64,000 nucleotides of DNA, taken from contig NZ_MJAO01000012.1 in assembly GCF_001902635.1 (NCBI RefSeq), positions 106,531-170,530 of the forward strand, read 5' to 3'. The DNA comes from Serratia marcescens (GTDB lineage Bacteria; Pseudomonadota; Gammaproteobacteria; Enterobacterales; Enterobacteriaceae). This document shows, in pieces, positions 16,981 to 25,638 of the stretch (position 1 is its first letter; every line of letters starts with the position of its first letter). Both the position numbers and the translations under genes were made by a program. The notes beneath the pieces were generated by a model that searched no databases, was not told where the DNA came from, and was given only the letters and a program-made list of their open reading frames with translations.

Positions 16981-17976
16981 ATGTCATTACCGTCAGGCGT
17001 TTCCGCCCGGCCGGCGCTGCCCGGTGCGCGTCTTTTTCAGGGCAGCAGTCAGGGTTACGTCATCGCCATTATCAGCGCCATGCTGCTGGCCTTTACCGCC
17101 ATCATCATCCGCGCGCTGACCGAGTACTATCAGCTGCCGACCTTCGTGCTGGCGTTCTGGCGCGCGGCGCTGGTGGCGCTGGTGCTGTTGCCGCTGCTGT
17201 TGCTGGTGAAACCGCAGTGGGCGCGTTTGCGCCGTGAACAGGTGGTGTTCTACGCGCTTTACGGGCTGCTGCTGGCGCTGTTCAACAGCCTGTGGACGCT
17301 GTCGGTGGCGCTGAACGGCGCGTCGGTGGCGACCATTCTGTCCTACTGTTCGGTGGGCTTTACCGTGTTCCTCGGCTGGGTGATGTACAGCGAACGTCTG
17401 GCGCTGCGCCAATTGCTGGTGATCGCCATCAGCCTGGGCGGCTGCTTCCTGGTCAGCAACGGCGACAGCATGGGGAACAGCCACTTCGATCTGCTGGGGC
17501 TGCTGGTGGGGATGCTGTCGGGTATCGGCTACACCCTGTATACCCTCGGTGGGCGGGTGGCCAGCGAACGCGGTTATCCGGTGTGGAACACCATTCTGTA
17601 CGTGTTCGGTTTTTCGGCGCTGTACCAGCTGGTATTCAACGCGGCGCTGACGGCGTTCCCGCTGGCGGCGTTCCACGGCATGGCCGGCGATCTGTGGTTC
17701 CTGTCGCATGGCGCGCAGGGCATCCAGTGGAGCGGCTGGTTGTTGCTGCTGGCGCTGGCCGCCGGGCCGACGCTGCTGGGCTTCGGGTTGTATAACATCA
17801 GCCTGAAAACGCTGCCGCTGGCGGTGGCCAACCTGATCCTGTCGCTGGAGCTGGTGTTCACCGCGGTGATCGCCTATTTCCTGCTGGGGGAGAACATGAA
17901 TCAGCTGCAGCTGCTGGGCAGCGCACTGGTGATGGGCGGGGTTCTGCTGTTGAAAAGCAAGACTACCGAGGCGTGA
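16981..17976 (+). CDS. DMT (EamA) family transporter
   Basis: A 331-residue inner-membrane protein with ten predicted helices in two EamA repeats. The repeats begin at YVIAIISAMLLAFTAIIIRA and FDLLGLLVGMLSGIGYTLY, and the C-terminal LELVFTAVIAYFLLGENMN is typical. The ATG at 16981 is preceded by GAGGA; an ATG at 16924 would add 19 residues without a ribosome site. Likely an exporter of an amino acid or other metabolite, under control of the divergent MocR regulator. The substrate cannot be read from the sequence. Confidence 0.87.
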   Translation: MSLPSGVSARPALPGARLFQGSSQGYVIAIISAMLLAFTAIIIRALTEYYQLPTFVLAFWRAALVALVLLPLLLLVKPQWARLRREQVVFYALYGLLLALFNSLWTLSVALNGASVATILSYCSVGFTVFLGWVMYSERLALRQLLVIAISLGGCFLVSNGDSMGNSHFDLLGLLVGMLSGIGYTLYTLGGRVASERGYPVWNTILYVFGFSALYQLVFNAALTAFPLAAFHGMAGDLWFLSHGAQGIQWSGWLLLLALAAGPTLLGFGLYNISLKTLPLAVANLILSLELVFTAVIAYFLLGENMNQLQLLGSALVMGGVLLLKSKTTEA

Positions 17977-18054
17977 TCGGCTACCATTGCGCCTTGCAAA
18001 AGAGGCGGTAATGATGAATAACCCGAGATTGAAACGAGCGCTTATCGCTTGATC

Positions 18055-18083
18055 GGCCGTGTTGAGTGAACGACAACACGGCC
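18055..18083. repeat. Perfect 10-bp inverted repeat upstream of the acetyltransferase
   Basis: GGCCGTGTTG and its exact complement CAACACGGCC flank a nine-base loop. No T-run follows, so it is not a standard terminator. It lies 50 bases before the acetyltransferase start, inside its probable leader or operator. Confidence 0.6.
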
Positions 18084-18132
18084 ACAGACACTCCGTTCCG
18101 TGGCTTTTATTCCCGTGACAAGAGAATACGCC

Positions 18133-18762
18133 ATGTCCGAAAAACACTGGTCCAAAACCGAACTGCTGCATCAGACGGTGACCAACCCGAATATTATCGT
18201 CAAAGGCACCCACAGCTACTACAGCGACTGCTGGGATAACGGCTTCGAACGCTCGGTGGTGCGCTACCTGCACGGCGACGCGGTCAGCCGGCAGTGGCAG
18301 CCGTTGGGTGAAATAGACCGCTTGCTGATCGGTGACTACGTCTGCATCGCGGCCGAAGCGGTGATCCTGATGGGCGGTAACCACACCCATCGCATCGACT
18401 GGCTGAGCCTGTACCCGTTTATGGCGACCATCAAACAGGCGTACTTGCCCAAAGGCGATACCCGGCTGGGCGACGGTTGCTGGATCGGCATGCGGGCGAT
18501 GTTGATGCCGGGGGTATCGATAGGCGAGGGTGCGATCGTCGCCGCCGGCAGCGTGGTGACCGGCGATGTCGAACCTTACGCCATCGTCGGCGGTAATCCG
18601 GCGAAGTTTATCCGTTGGCGGTTCACGCCGGAAACCATCGCGCGGTTGCTTGCTTTGCGCCTCTATGACTTGTCCGAGGCGGACTTTGCGGTGATTCAGC
18701 CCCTGCTCGCCGATGACGATATCGATGCGTTGGAAAGGGGAATTGCGGCCTTGCGCCGTTAA
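18133..18762 (+). CDS. CatB/Vat-type hexapeptide-repeat O-acetyltransferase
   Basis: A 209-residue left-handed beta-helix acetyltransferase from the ATG at 18133 (AAGAGAA upstream). The family loop with the catalytic histidine is MGGNHTHRIDW. Hexapeptide repeats run through RLGDGCWIGMRAMLMPGV and SIGEGAIVAAGSVVTGDV, ending in the usual AIVGGNPAKFIRWRF. These enzymes acetylate hydroxyls from acetyl-CoA; known members act on chloramphenicol or streptogramins, and many chromosomal ones have unknown substrates. It may add to intrinsic drug tolerance, but that cannot be shown here. Monocistronic. Confidence 0.88.
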   Translation: MSEKHWSKTELLHQTVTNPNIIVKGTHSYYSDCWDNGFERSVVRYLHGDAVSRQWQPLGEIDRLLIGDYVCIAAEAVILMGGNHTHRIDWLSLYPFMATIKQAYLPKGDTRLGDGCWIGMRAMLMPGVSIGEGAIVAAGSVVTGDVEPYAIVGGNPAKFIRWRFTPETIARLLALRLYDLSEADFAVIQPLLADDDIDALERGIAALRR

Positions 18763-18767
18763 ACACA

Positions 18768-18798
18768 ACGGGCGGGAAATCCCCGCCCGTTTCGTTTT
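18768..18798. terminator. Bidirectional terminator between the acetyltransferase gene and tctA
   Basis: A 9-bp stem (ACGGGCGGG / CCCGCCCGT) is followed by TTCGTTTT on the plus strand and directly abuts the tctA stop codon on the minus strand. Confidence 0.85.
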
Positions 18799-20314
18799 AC
18801 TCGGCCTTGGCCGCCGTCGCCGGTTGGCGGCGTTTGCGCATCAGGCGCAGCAGCGGTGGCAGCGCCAGCACCGCTACCGCCAAAACCAGCAGCGTTTGCG
18901 CGATGCTGCTGCTCCACAGGATGCCGAATTCGCCATTGCTGATCGACAGCGCACGGCGCAGGTTTTGCTCCAGCATCTCACCCAGCACGAAGCCCAGAAT
19001 CAGCGGCGACATCGGGAAATGCATTTTCCGCAGGATATAACCGAATACCCCCAACCCGACCATCAGCAGCAGATCGAAGGTGGTGCTGTGCACCGCATAA
19101 ACCCCCACCGCTGAAACCGCGGCGATCGCCGGCACCAGGAACCACAGCGGAATGGTCAGCATGCGGGTGAACAGGCCGACCAGCGGCAGGTTCATGATCA
19201 GCAAGATGACGTTGGCGATCAGCAGTGCGGCGATCAGCCCCCAGACGATATCCGGTTGCTCGGTGAACATCGCCGGCCCGGGGGTGATGTTGTACAGCGT
19301 CAGCGCCCCCATCATCACCGCCGTGGTACCGGAACCCGGCACGCCCAGCGTGAGCATTGGAATGAACGAACCGCAGGCCGAAGCGTTGTTGGCCGCTTCC
19401 GGCGCCGCTACGCCACGGATGTCGCCTTTGCCGAAGGTGTCGCTGTTGCCGCTGATTTTCTTTTCGGTCATGTAGGTCAGTGCGCTGGCGATGGTGGCGC
19501 CGGCGCCCGGCAGAATGCCGACGAAGAAGCCGATCACCGACGAGCGCAGGGTCGGGCCGGCGCACTGCGCCGCCTCTTTGCGGTTGAACAGCAGCCGGCC
19601 GGTTTTGCGTACCAGTTTTTGCCCGGCGCTGGTGCTTTCCAGCATCAGCAGAATTTCACTGACCGAGAACAGGCCGATCACCACCACGATGAACTGCACG
19701 CCGTCGGAGAGGTGCACGCTGTCGAAGGTAAAACGGTAAACGCCGGTGTTGGCATCGACGCCCACCGTCGCCAGCCCCAGACCGATCAGCGCCGCCAGCA
19801 GCGATTTCAGCGGGTTCTGGCTCATCATGCTGCCGAGGCAGGCGATGGCGAACACCATCAGGGCGAAATACTCCGCCGGGCCGAAGGCCAGCGACCAGCG
19901 CGCCAGCAGCGGTGCGAACAGGATGATGCCACCGATGGCGATCATCGAGCCGAAGAACGAGCTGACCGCCGAAATGGACAGCGCCACGCCGGCGCGCCCT
20001 TGCTGCGCCATCGGGTAGCCGTCCAGCGCGGTCATGATCGCCGCCGCGTCGCCCGGCACGTTGAGCAAAATCGACGAGATGCGCCCGCCGTACTCACAGC
20101 CGATGTATACCGTCGCCAGCAGGATCAGCGCCGACTCGGCCGGTAGCTTGAGGGCGAACGCCAGCGGCAGCAGGATCGCCACGCCGTTGATCGGCCCCAG
20201 GCCCGGCAGCAGGCCGACGATGGTGCCGACGAAGCAGCCGATCAGGGCGATAATCAGGTTCTGCGGCACCAGCGCCACTTCGAACCCTTGGGTCAAATAC
20301 ATCCAGGTTTCCAT
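18797..20314 (-). CDS. tctA: TctA, large permease subunit of the tripartite tricarboxylate transporter
   Basis: A 505-residue membrane protein with about twelve helices. The TctA signatures LIGCFVGTIVGLLPGLGPIN near the N terminus and VIGFFVGILPGAGATIASAL near the middle are the two substrate-path glycine-rich loops; GDIRGVAAPEAANNASACGS is also diagnostic. I chose the second ATG (20314, METWMYL) because it fits Salmonella TctA and gives better spacing to GGGAG. It imports citrate/tricarboxylates using the ion gradient, together with TctB and TctC. Last gene of tctCBA. Confidence 0.95.
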   Translation of the reverse strand: METWMYLTQGFEVALVPQNLIIALIGCFVGTIVGLLPGLGPINGVAILLPLAFALKLPAESALILLATVYIGCEYGGRISSILLNVPGDAAAIMTALDGYPMAQQGRAGVALSISAVSSFFGSMIAIGGIILFAPLLARWSLAFGPAEYFALMVFAIACLGSMMSQNPLKSLLAALIGLGLATVGVDANTGVYRFTFDSVHLSDGVQFIVVVIGLFSVSEILLMLESTSAGQKLVRKTGRLLFNRKEAAQCAGPTLRSSVIGFFVGILPGAGATIASALTYMTEKKISGNSDTFGKGDIRGVAAPEAANNASACGSFIPMLTLGVPGSGTTAVMMGALTLYNITPGPAMFTEQPDIVWGLIAALLIANVILLIMNLPLVGLFTRMLTIPLWFLVPAIAAVSAVGVYAVHSTTFDLLLMVGLGVFGYILRKMHFPMSPLILGFVLGEMLEQNLRRALSISNGEFGILWSSSIAQTLLVLAVAVLALPPLLRLMRKRRQPATAAKAE

Positions 20315-20325
20315 CATCGCTCCCG

Positions 20326-20757
20326 TTAGCTCAGCCAGGCGCCGAGCGGCAGTGTGACATCGAGAAGGCGGTCAAAGGCGTAGTACAGCGCTGTGCCCAT
20401 GATGACGCCGGAGATCGCCGCCGCCGGCAGGCTGGCCTGAAACAGCAGGCCGATGCTGAACGTCAGCAGCGCGGTCGCCAGCGGGAAGCCCAGCCATTCA
20501 AAGCCCCAGGCGTACAGCACCAGGGTGATCACCAGTACCAGCAGCCGTTGCAGCACTTTGTTGTGCGGCCACTCCACTGCCTGCGGGCGGCGCAGCAACA
20601 GCAGGGCCGCGCACAGCGCCATCAGGCTGAGGATTGCCAGCGGGAACGGGCGCGGCCCCAGCGGTTCATAGCTGTATTCGCTCTGGATGCCCCAGCCGAT
20701 GAACAGCCCGCCGATACACAGCAGCAGCCAAAAGCCGGCAAAAATACGATCGCTCAT
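20326..20757 (-). CDS. tctB: TctB, small permease subunit
   Basis: A 143-residue membrane protein with four predicted helices: FAGFWLLLCIGGLFIGWGIQ, PFPLAILSLMALCAALLLL, LLVLVITLVLYAWGF and ATALLTFSIGLLF. It carries the conserved LGPRPFP segment after the first helix. It partners TctA in the inner membrane. It lies 11 bp before tctA and 15 bp after tctC. Confidence 0.93.
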   Translation of the reverse strand: MSDRIFAGFWLLLCIGGLFIGWGIQSEYSYEPLGPRPFPLAILSLMALCAALLLLRRPQAVEWPHNKVLQRLLVLVITLVLYAWGFEWLGFPLATALLTFSIGLLFQASLPAAAISGVIMGTALYYAFDRLLDVTLPLGAWLS

Positions 20758-20772
20758 GGTTTTCCCCTGCGG

Positions 20773-21753
20773 TTATTTGGCCAGGCCGAACACTTTCGCC
20801 TGCTCACGGTATTGGGCAACCTGATTTTTCACGTAGGCGTCCAGCTCTTTGCCGGTCATGTTGAATTCGAACAGGCCGCGCAAATCGCGCTGCTGCTTGA
20901 ATTCGTCGGTCGCCATCATTTTCTGGAAGGTGTCGATCCACCATTGGTACTCTTCATCGCTGACTTTCGGCCCGACGTAGAAGCCGCGAATGATCGGCCA
21001 CACCAGGCTGTATCCCTGCTCTTTGGCGGTCGGGATGTCGGCCAACTGGCCCGGCAGACGTTGCTCGGCATACACCGCCAGCACGCGGATTTTGTCGCCC
21101 TGCAGGTAAGGCACCATCTCGCTCAGGTCACCGGAGACCGCCTGGATATGGTTGCCCAGCAGGGCGGTCACCGGCTCACCGCCGCCTTCGAACGCCACGT
21201 AACGCATCTTGCGCGGATCCACGCCGACTTCACGCGCCAGCAGCGCGGTTTTCATCCAGTCCTGGCTGCCGATGGAGGCGCCGGCACCGAACACCACGCT
21301 GTTGGGATCTTTTTGGAAGGCGTCCATCAGGTCTTTCAACGTTTTGTAAGGCGAGTCGGCGCGCACCGCGATCATGCCGTAATCGGTGCCGACCGCCGCC
21401 AGCCATTTCACGTCATCCACGTTGTAGCGGCCGAACTTGCCCTGGGACAGGTTGAGCAGCGAACCGCCGGAGAAGGCCACCACGGTGCCGAATTCCGCCG
21501 GGCGCTGCGCGACGATGGCGTTGTAGGCCACCGCGCCGACGCCGCCGGGCATATAGGTAACGCGCATCGGTTTATCGATGGCCTTGGTGTCCTGCAGCGA
21601 GACCTGAATCAGCTTGCAGGTCAGATCGAAGCCGCCGCCGGGCTTGGCCGGTGCGATGCATTCGGTGCGTTTGGGGGCTTCCACGGCAAAGGCCTGATTG
21701 GCCGCCAGCAACAGGGCGGCGGCGGTAAAGGTACGGGTCATTATTTTTTTCAT
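20773..21753 (-). CDS. tctC: TctC, periplasmic tricarboxylate-binding protein
   Basis: A 326-residue precursor with a signal peptide ending near AFA (residue 23). The mature protein has the Bug/TctC fold: RTECIAPAKPGGGFDLTCKL at the start, GVGAVAYNAIVAQRP, GASIGSQDWMKTALLA and VTALLGNHIQAVSGDLSEM. The KPGGGFD loop contacts the carboxylate ligand in this family. First gene of tctCBA; its upstream region carries direct repeats that may bind TctD. Confidence 0.95.
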   Translation of the reverse strand: MKKIMTRTFTAAALLLAANQAFAVEAPKRTECIAPAKPGGGFDLTCKLIQVSLQDTKAIDKPMRVTYMPGGVGAVAYNAIVAQRPAEFGTVVAFSGGSLLNLSQGKFGRYNVDDVKWLAAVGTDYGMIAVRADSPYKTLKDLMDAFQKDPNSVVFGAGASIGSQDWMKTALLAREVGVDPRKMRYVAFEGGGEPVTALLGNHIQAVSGDLSEMVPYLQGDKIRVLAVYAEQRLPGQLADIPTAKEQGYSLVWPIIRGFYVGPKVSDEEYQWWIDTFQKMMATDEFKQQRDLRGLFEFNMTGKELDAYVKNQVAQYREQAKVFGLAK

Positions 21754-21823
21754 TGTGACTTGCCCTCGGTATTGTCTGGTTGTGAATCCCGCCGGGTGCG
21801 GTTGCAGGATTGTTAAAACAACA

Positions 21824-21861
21824 ACCTTTCATTTACCTTTCAGCGGCCGGAAAATTTTCCA
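21824..21861. promoter_or_regulatory. Candidate TctD-binding direct repeats and palindrome upstream of tctC
   Basis: ACCTTTCA occurs at 21824 and 21835, a spacing of 11 bases typical of OmpR/PhoB-type response regulators such as TctD. Just beyond is a perfect 12-bp palindrome (GGAAAATTTTCC, 21850-21861). Both lie in the tctC promoter region. The link to TctD is inference. Confidence 0.4.
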
Positions 21862-22027
21862 GTCTGTGACTAGGGTCTCTTGTCGCGAGCAAATAGCGGG
21901 GGTGTTAACATAGAACAGAAAAGAAGAACAGGGCGCAAAGCCCGCCAAAATCCTGCGTAATATCAGGTTTGCCGTGCTTCTTTCGCGATAAAATGATGAT
22001 AAATAAAATCAATATGGTGATAATTGT

Positions 22028-22357
22028 ATGTTTTTATTAGGGAAACTATTTGGCGGTAAGGATAATGCCAAAGTCCGTGCAATCAAAAGGCTGCCAGAGG
22101 TTTACGCCGATATGGTTGGCGAAGCCGGCGGCTGCCGTTTGAAGCATTTGCGTGCGGAAATCGGTGTGTTCGAATTGCACTTTTCTAACGTTGACGGTGA
22201 AAAATATACGTGCCAGATGAGCGCCTGCGTGACCGGTATCGATCTGGTGTTTGCCACCAACAACCGTTCCGTATTGGTTTCATCACCGTTCACCCCGGAA
22301 AAGTTGCGTCCGGTGCTGGAGCTGGCCCTTGCCAACAGCCCCGTCCCGCTAGCCTGA
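22028..22357 (+). CDS. Hypothetical 109-residue protein
   Basis: I do not recognise this family. The protein has a short basic N terminus (LFGGKDNAKVRAIKRLPEV) and alternates beta-type and helical stretches (FELHFSNVDGEKYTC, GIDLVFATNNRSVLVSS, LRPVLELALAN). It has three cysteines and no signal peptide or membrane segment. The upstream DNA is AT-rich, with only a weak ribosome site. It sits alone between tctC and tctD, pointing toward tctDE, with 167 bp before tctD. A role in tricarboxylate control is possible by position only. Confidence 0.6.
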   Translation: MFLLGKLFGGKDNAKVRAIKRLPEVYADMVGEAGGCRLKHLRAEIGVFELHFSNVDGEKYTCQMSACVTGIDLVFATNNRSVLVSSPFTPEKLRPVLELALANSPVPLA

Positions 22358-22524
22358 CGCCGCCATACGATCGCGCCCCATACGCATAATTGTGTACCAG
22401 CTCTCAAAACTGGCGGTGTGGCGCTCTTCTATCCCTCCATTTTCCATGCCATCCTCTGTTATCGGCCTGTTAACGGACGCCGTATCGGCGCCAGGTTGTT
22501 CAGGCAAATCAATGGAATGGAAAC

Positions 22525-23199
22525 ATGCGACTGTTATTGGTTGAAGATCATCCTGAACTGTCTCACTGGCTGCAAAAGGCGCTGACCGGCGCCGGGTTCG
22601 CCGTCGACGTCGCTCCTGACGGCGTGGCAGCCGATCACCTGCTGCTTCATGAACGCTATGCGCTGGCGGTGCTGGATGTGGCGTTGCCGCGTTTGAACGG
22701 CCTGGATCTGTTGGCGCGGCTGCGCAAGCGCGGGCAGGATCTGCCGGTGCTGTTATTGACGGCGCGCACCGACGTGACCGATCGGGTGAAAGGCCTGAAC
22801 CTGGGTGCGGACGATTATCTCACCAAGCCGTTCGAGTTGGATGAACTGGAGGCGCGCATTCGGGCGCTGCTGCGCCGCAGCGTCGGCGCCGCGCAGTTGG
22901 CGTTACAGTATGGCGCGCTGACTTATCACGATGAAGGTTATTTCCTGCTGGCAGGCAAGCCGCTGGCGCTGACGCCGCGCGAGCTGGCGGTGTTGACCGC
23001 GCTGATGCACCGGCGTGGCCGCCCGGTGGCCAAGCAACAGCTGTTTGAGCAGGTGTTTACGCTGTCCGACGAGGCCAATCCGGAGAGCATCGAGCTTTAC
23101 GTACACCGTCTGCGGAAAAAGCTGCAGGGCAGCGATGTGGCAATCGTCACGCTGCGCGGTCTGGGTTATAGCCTGGAGCTGTGCAATGCGGTGGTTTAA
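22525..23199 (+). CDS. tctD: TctD, OmpR-family response regulator
   Basis: A 224-residue regulator. The receiver domain has the acidic pair Glu7-Asp8, the phospho-acceptor Asp51 in AVLDVALPRL, the Thr in LLLTAR and Lys in YLTKPFE. The C-terminal winged helix includes LTPRELAVLTALMHRRG and IELYVHRLRKKL. With TctE it controls citrate/tricarboxylate uptake; in Salmonella tctDE is divergent from tctCBA, as here except that one small gene intervenes. The stop lies 14 bases inside tctE. Confidence 0.93.
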   Translation: MRLLLVEDHPELSHWLQKALTGAGFAVDVAPDGVAADHLLLHERYALAVLDVALPRLNGLDLLARLRKRGQDLPVLLLTARTDVTDRVKGLNLGADDYLTKPFELDELEARIRALLRRSVGAAQLALQYGALTYHDEGYFLLAGKPLALTPRELAVLTALMHRRGRPVAKQQLFEQVFTLSDEANPESIELYVHRLRKKLQGSDVAIVTLRGLGYSLELCNAVV

Positions 23200-24604
23200 C
23201 GCGCCGCGCTCGCTGTTCTATCAACTGCTGCTGTTTTTTGGCCTGCCGCTGCTGGCGTTGGGCGGCATCTCGATTTACACCCACTATTTCAGCGCCATGA
23301 GCGCCGCTACCCTGGCTTACGACCGCACGCTGCTGGCGTCGGCGCGCACCGTGGCGGAGCGGCTGGTGGTGCGCGAAGGCAAACTGGCGGTCGATGTGCC
23401 CTACGTGGTGCTCGACAGTTTCGAGCGCAACATGAACGATCAGCTCTATTACGAGGTGATCTCGCCGCAGGGGAAAAGCATCTCGGGCTATGACGATCTG
23501 CCGTCGCTGCCGCCCCATATCCCGCGCTCCACGCTCTATCCGGCGCTGGTGCATTTTTACGATGCGGAATACCTCGGCCGGCCGATCCGCGTGGCGGCGC
23601 TGTTTCAACCGGTCAACGAGTCGGGCGTCAGCGGTATGGCGACCATTCTGGTGGCGGAAACCCTGGAATCGCGCCGTTATCTGGCGCGGCAGATGATGAT
23701 TGCGGCGCTGCTGAGCCAGGGCACGGTCGTGGTGTTGACCCTGATCCTGGCGTTTGCGCTGTTGAAACGGGTGTTGAAACCGATGCGTAAACTCTCCGGC
23801 ATCATGCTGCGGCGCGATCCGGGCGAACTGACGCCCTTGCCGCGGGTTCTGCCGTGGTCGGAGATGCAGCCGCTGCTGTTGGCGTTCAATCGCTATATCG
23901 AACGGTTACGGTTGATGGTGGCGCGTCAGGAACGCTTCAGCGCCGATGCCTCTCACCAGTTACGCACGCCGCTGGCGGTGCTGAAGACCCAGGCCGGGGT
24001 GGCGCTGGCCAGCGATCAGCCGCAGCAGTGGCGCGAAAGCCTGCAGGCGATGAGCGCCACGCTGGATAGCACCGTGGCGCTGACTGACCGTCTGTTGCAT
24101 CTTTCACGCCTGAAGGCCAGCGAACACCACGCCGACCGTAAGCTGCAGCCGGTCAATCTGGCGCAGGTGCTGCGCGACGCCTGTTTTTCGCGCTTGCCGC
24201 AGGCGCGCAGCAAACAGATCGATCTCGGCTTCGAAGGCGAAGCGGCGTGTCAGGTGGCGGGGGAGCCGCTGCTGTTGGCCGAACTGTGCGCCAACCTGCT
24301 GGATAACGCGTTGAAATACACGCCGCGTCAGGGCGTGGTTACCGCACGCTTAACGCTGGACAAGGCGGCGGGGGAAGGTGTGCTGGAGATTGAAGACAGC
24401 GGCCCCGGCATCGCCTTGCAGGACAAGGCGCTGGCGTTGCAGCCGTTTCATCGGCTGGACAACGTTGGCGATCAGCCGGGAGCCGGCTTGGGATTGGCGT
24501 TGGTGAAGGATATCACCGCCTATCACGGCACCCGCCCGGAGCTGCTGAGCTCCGCCGCGCTGGGCGGCCTGTTGGTGCGGGTGCGTTTCAGACTCTTGCG
24601 TTAG
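23186..24604 (+). CDS. tctE: TctE, sensor histidine kinase
   Basis: A 472-residue inner-membrane kinase from the ATG at 23186, inside the end of tctD. First membrane helix near residues 7-27 (SLFYQLLLFFGLPLLALGGI), a periplasmic sensor loop of about 130 residues, second helix near 172-192. It then has HAMP-like and dimerisation regions with the phospho-accepting His257 in FSADASHQLRTPLAVLKTQ. Catalytic domain: N box LCANLLDNALKYTP, G1 box IEDSGPGI, F box FHRLD, G2 box GAGLGLALV. The stop overlaps the converging DMT gene by four bases. Confidence 0.93.
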   Translation: MRWFNAPRSLFYQLLLFFGLPLLALGGISIYTHYFSAMSAATLAYDRTLLASARTVAERLVVREGKLAVDVPYVVLDSFERNMNDQLYYEVISPQGKSISGYDDLPSLPPHIPRSTLYPALVHFYDAEYLGRPIRVAALFQPVNESGVSGMATILVAETLESRRYLARQMMIAALLSQGTVVVLTLILAFALLKRVLKPMRKLSGIMLRRDPGELTPLPRVLPWSEMQPLLLAFNRYIERLRLMVARQERFSADASHQLRTPLAVLKTQAGVALASDQPQQWRESLQAMSATLDSTVALTDRLLHLSRLKASEHHADRKLQPVNLAQVLRDACFSRLPQARSKQIDLGFEGEAACQVAGEPLLLAELCANLLDNALKYTPRQGVVTARLTLDKAAGEGVLEIEDSGPGIALQDKALALQPFHRLDNVGDQPGAGLGLALVKDITAYHGTRPELLSSAALGGLLVRVRFRLLR

Positions 24605-25521
24605 GCTTGTTCTTTGCAGGACTCGGCGTTGGCCGCCGGGGCCTTGATCTTGCGGGTTAGCGGCGTGCGTAGCCGTTGCGACAAGACCACGCCCAGCAGG
24701 GTGATACCGCCGCCGATCAGGTGGTACCCGTGCAGTTGCTCATGCAGGAACAGCACGGCGATGGCGGCGGTAAACACCGGCGCCAGGTTCATGAAGATCG
24801 AGGCGGTGTTGGCGCCCAGGCGCATGACGCCCTGGATCCACAGGAACGGCGCGATGATCGAAGCCGGAATGCCGGCGAACAGCACCAGCGGCAGGTTGTG
24901 GCCGTTCAGCCCGACATCCTGCGCCATCAGGAAATTAGGCAGCAACAGCAGCACGCCGAAGAAGATCTGCACGTACAGCGATTGCCAGTTCGGCAGCGCG
25001 ATGGCCCAGCGCTTGGTCAACACGCCGTACAGCGCGTAAGACGCGGTGGCGGCCAGCATCATCAATTCCCCCTTGCCGATACCGTGCTGTAGCAGCACGC
25101 CGGGCTGGCCGCCGCTGACCAACCAGATCAAGCCGCCGAAGGAGAGTATGCTGCCGAGCAGCACGCCGACGGTCGGCGCGATGCGTAACAGCACGATGCT
25201 GATCAGAATGGTCAGCAGCGGTATCAGCGAGACGATGATACCCATAAACAGCGCGCTGACGCTGTGTGCCGCGTAATAGGCCAGACTTTGGTACAGCACC
25301 ATGCCCAGCAGGCCGAGGATCATCAGTTTCCACCAGTTGGCGCGCACCTGCGCCCAGTGGCGGATCACGCCTGGCAGCACGAACGGCGTCAGGGCGATCA
25401 GCGCCAGCAGCCAGCGGTAGAGCGAGATGGCTGCCGGATCGATGGCGGTGGCGGAGAGTTTGCTGACGACGGCGTTAATCGACCAAATCAGCACGGCCAA
25501 CAGCGGGAAAAGCATATTCAT
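24601..25521 (-). CDS. DMT (EamA) family transporter, divergent from an AraC regulator
   Basis: A 306-residue protein with ten predicted helices and two EamA domains: LLAVLIWSINAVVSKLSATA at the start, and GKGELMMLAATASYALYGVL opening the second repeat. The ATG at 25521 has GAGA upstream; the longer reading starts at a TTG. Probable metabolite exporter. It is divergent from the AraC regulator at 25639, a common exporter-regulator pairing (compare NimT/NimR). Substrate unknown. Confidence 0.86.
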   Translation of the reverse strand: MNMLFPLLAVLIWSINAVVSKLSATAIDPAAISLYRWLLALIALTPFVLPGVIRHWAQVRANWWKLMILGLLGMVLYQSLAYYAAHSVSALFMGIIVSLIPLLTILISIVLLRIAPTVGVLLGSILSFGGLIWLVSGGQPGVLLQHGIGKGELMMLAATASYALYGVLTKRWAIALPNWQSLYVQIFFGVLLLLPNFLMAQDVGLNGHNLPLVLFAGIPASIIAPFLWIQGVMRLGANTASIFMNLAPVFTAAIAVLFLHEQLHGYHLIGGGITLLGVVLSQRLRTPLTRKIKAPAANAESCKEQA

Positions 25522-25638
25522 GATAATTATTCTCAATAACGTCTAACATGCTGGCTAGTCTACGCGTGTCCGGTTTATCATATATAGTGATATTCAGACA
25601 AAAATCGGCGTAAACAAGACAAATCACGGGACGAAATC

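Noticed and set aside
16993..18768. 591-residue minus-strand frame antisense to the DMT transporter and acetyltransferase
   Set aside because: Gln/Arg/His-rich translation typical of the antisense of GC-rich genes; the plus-strand genes have clear family motifs and start signals.
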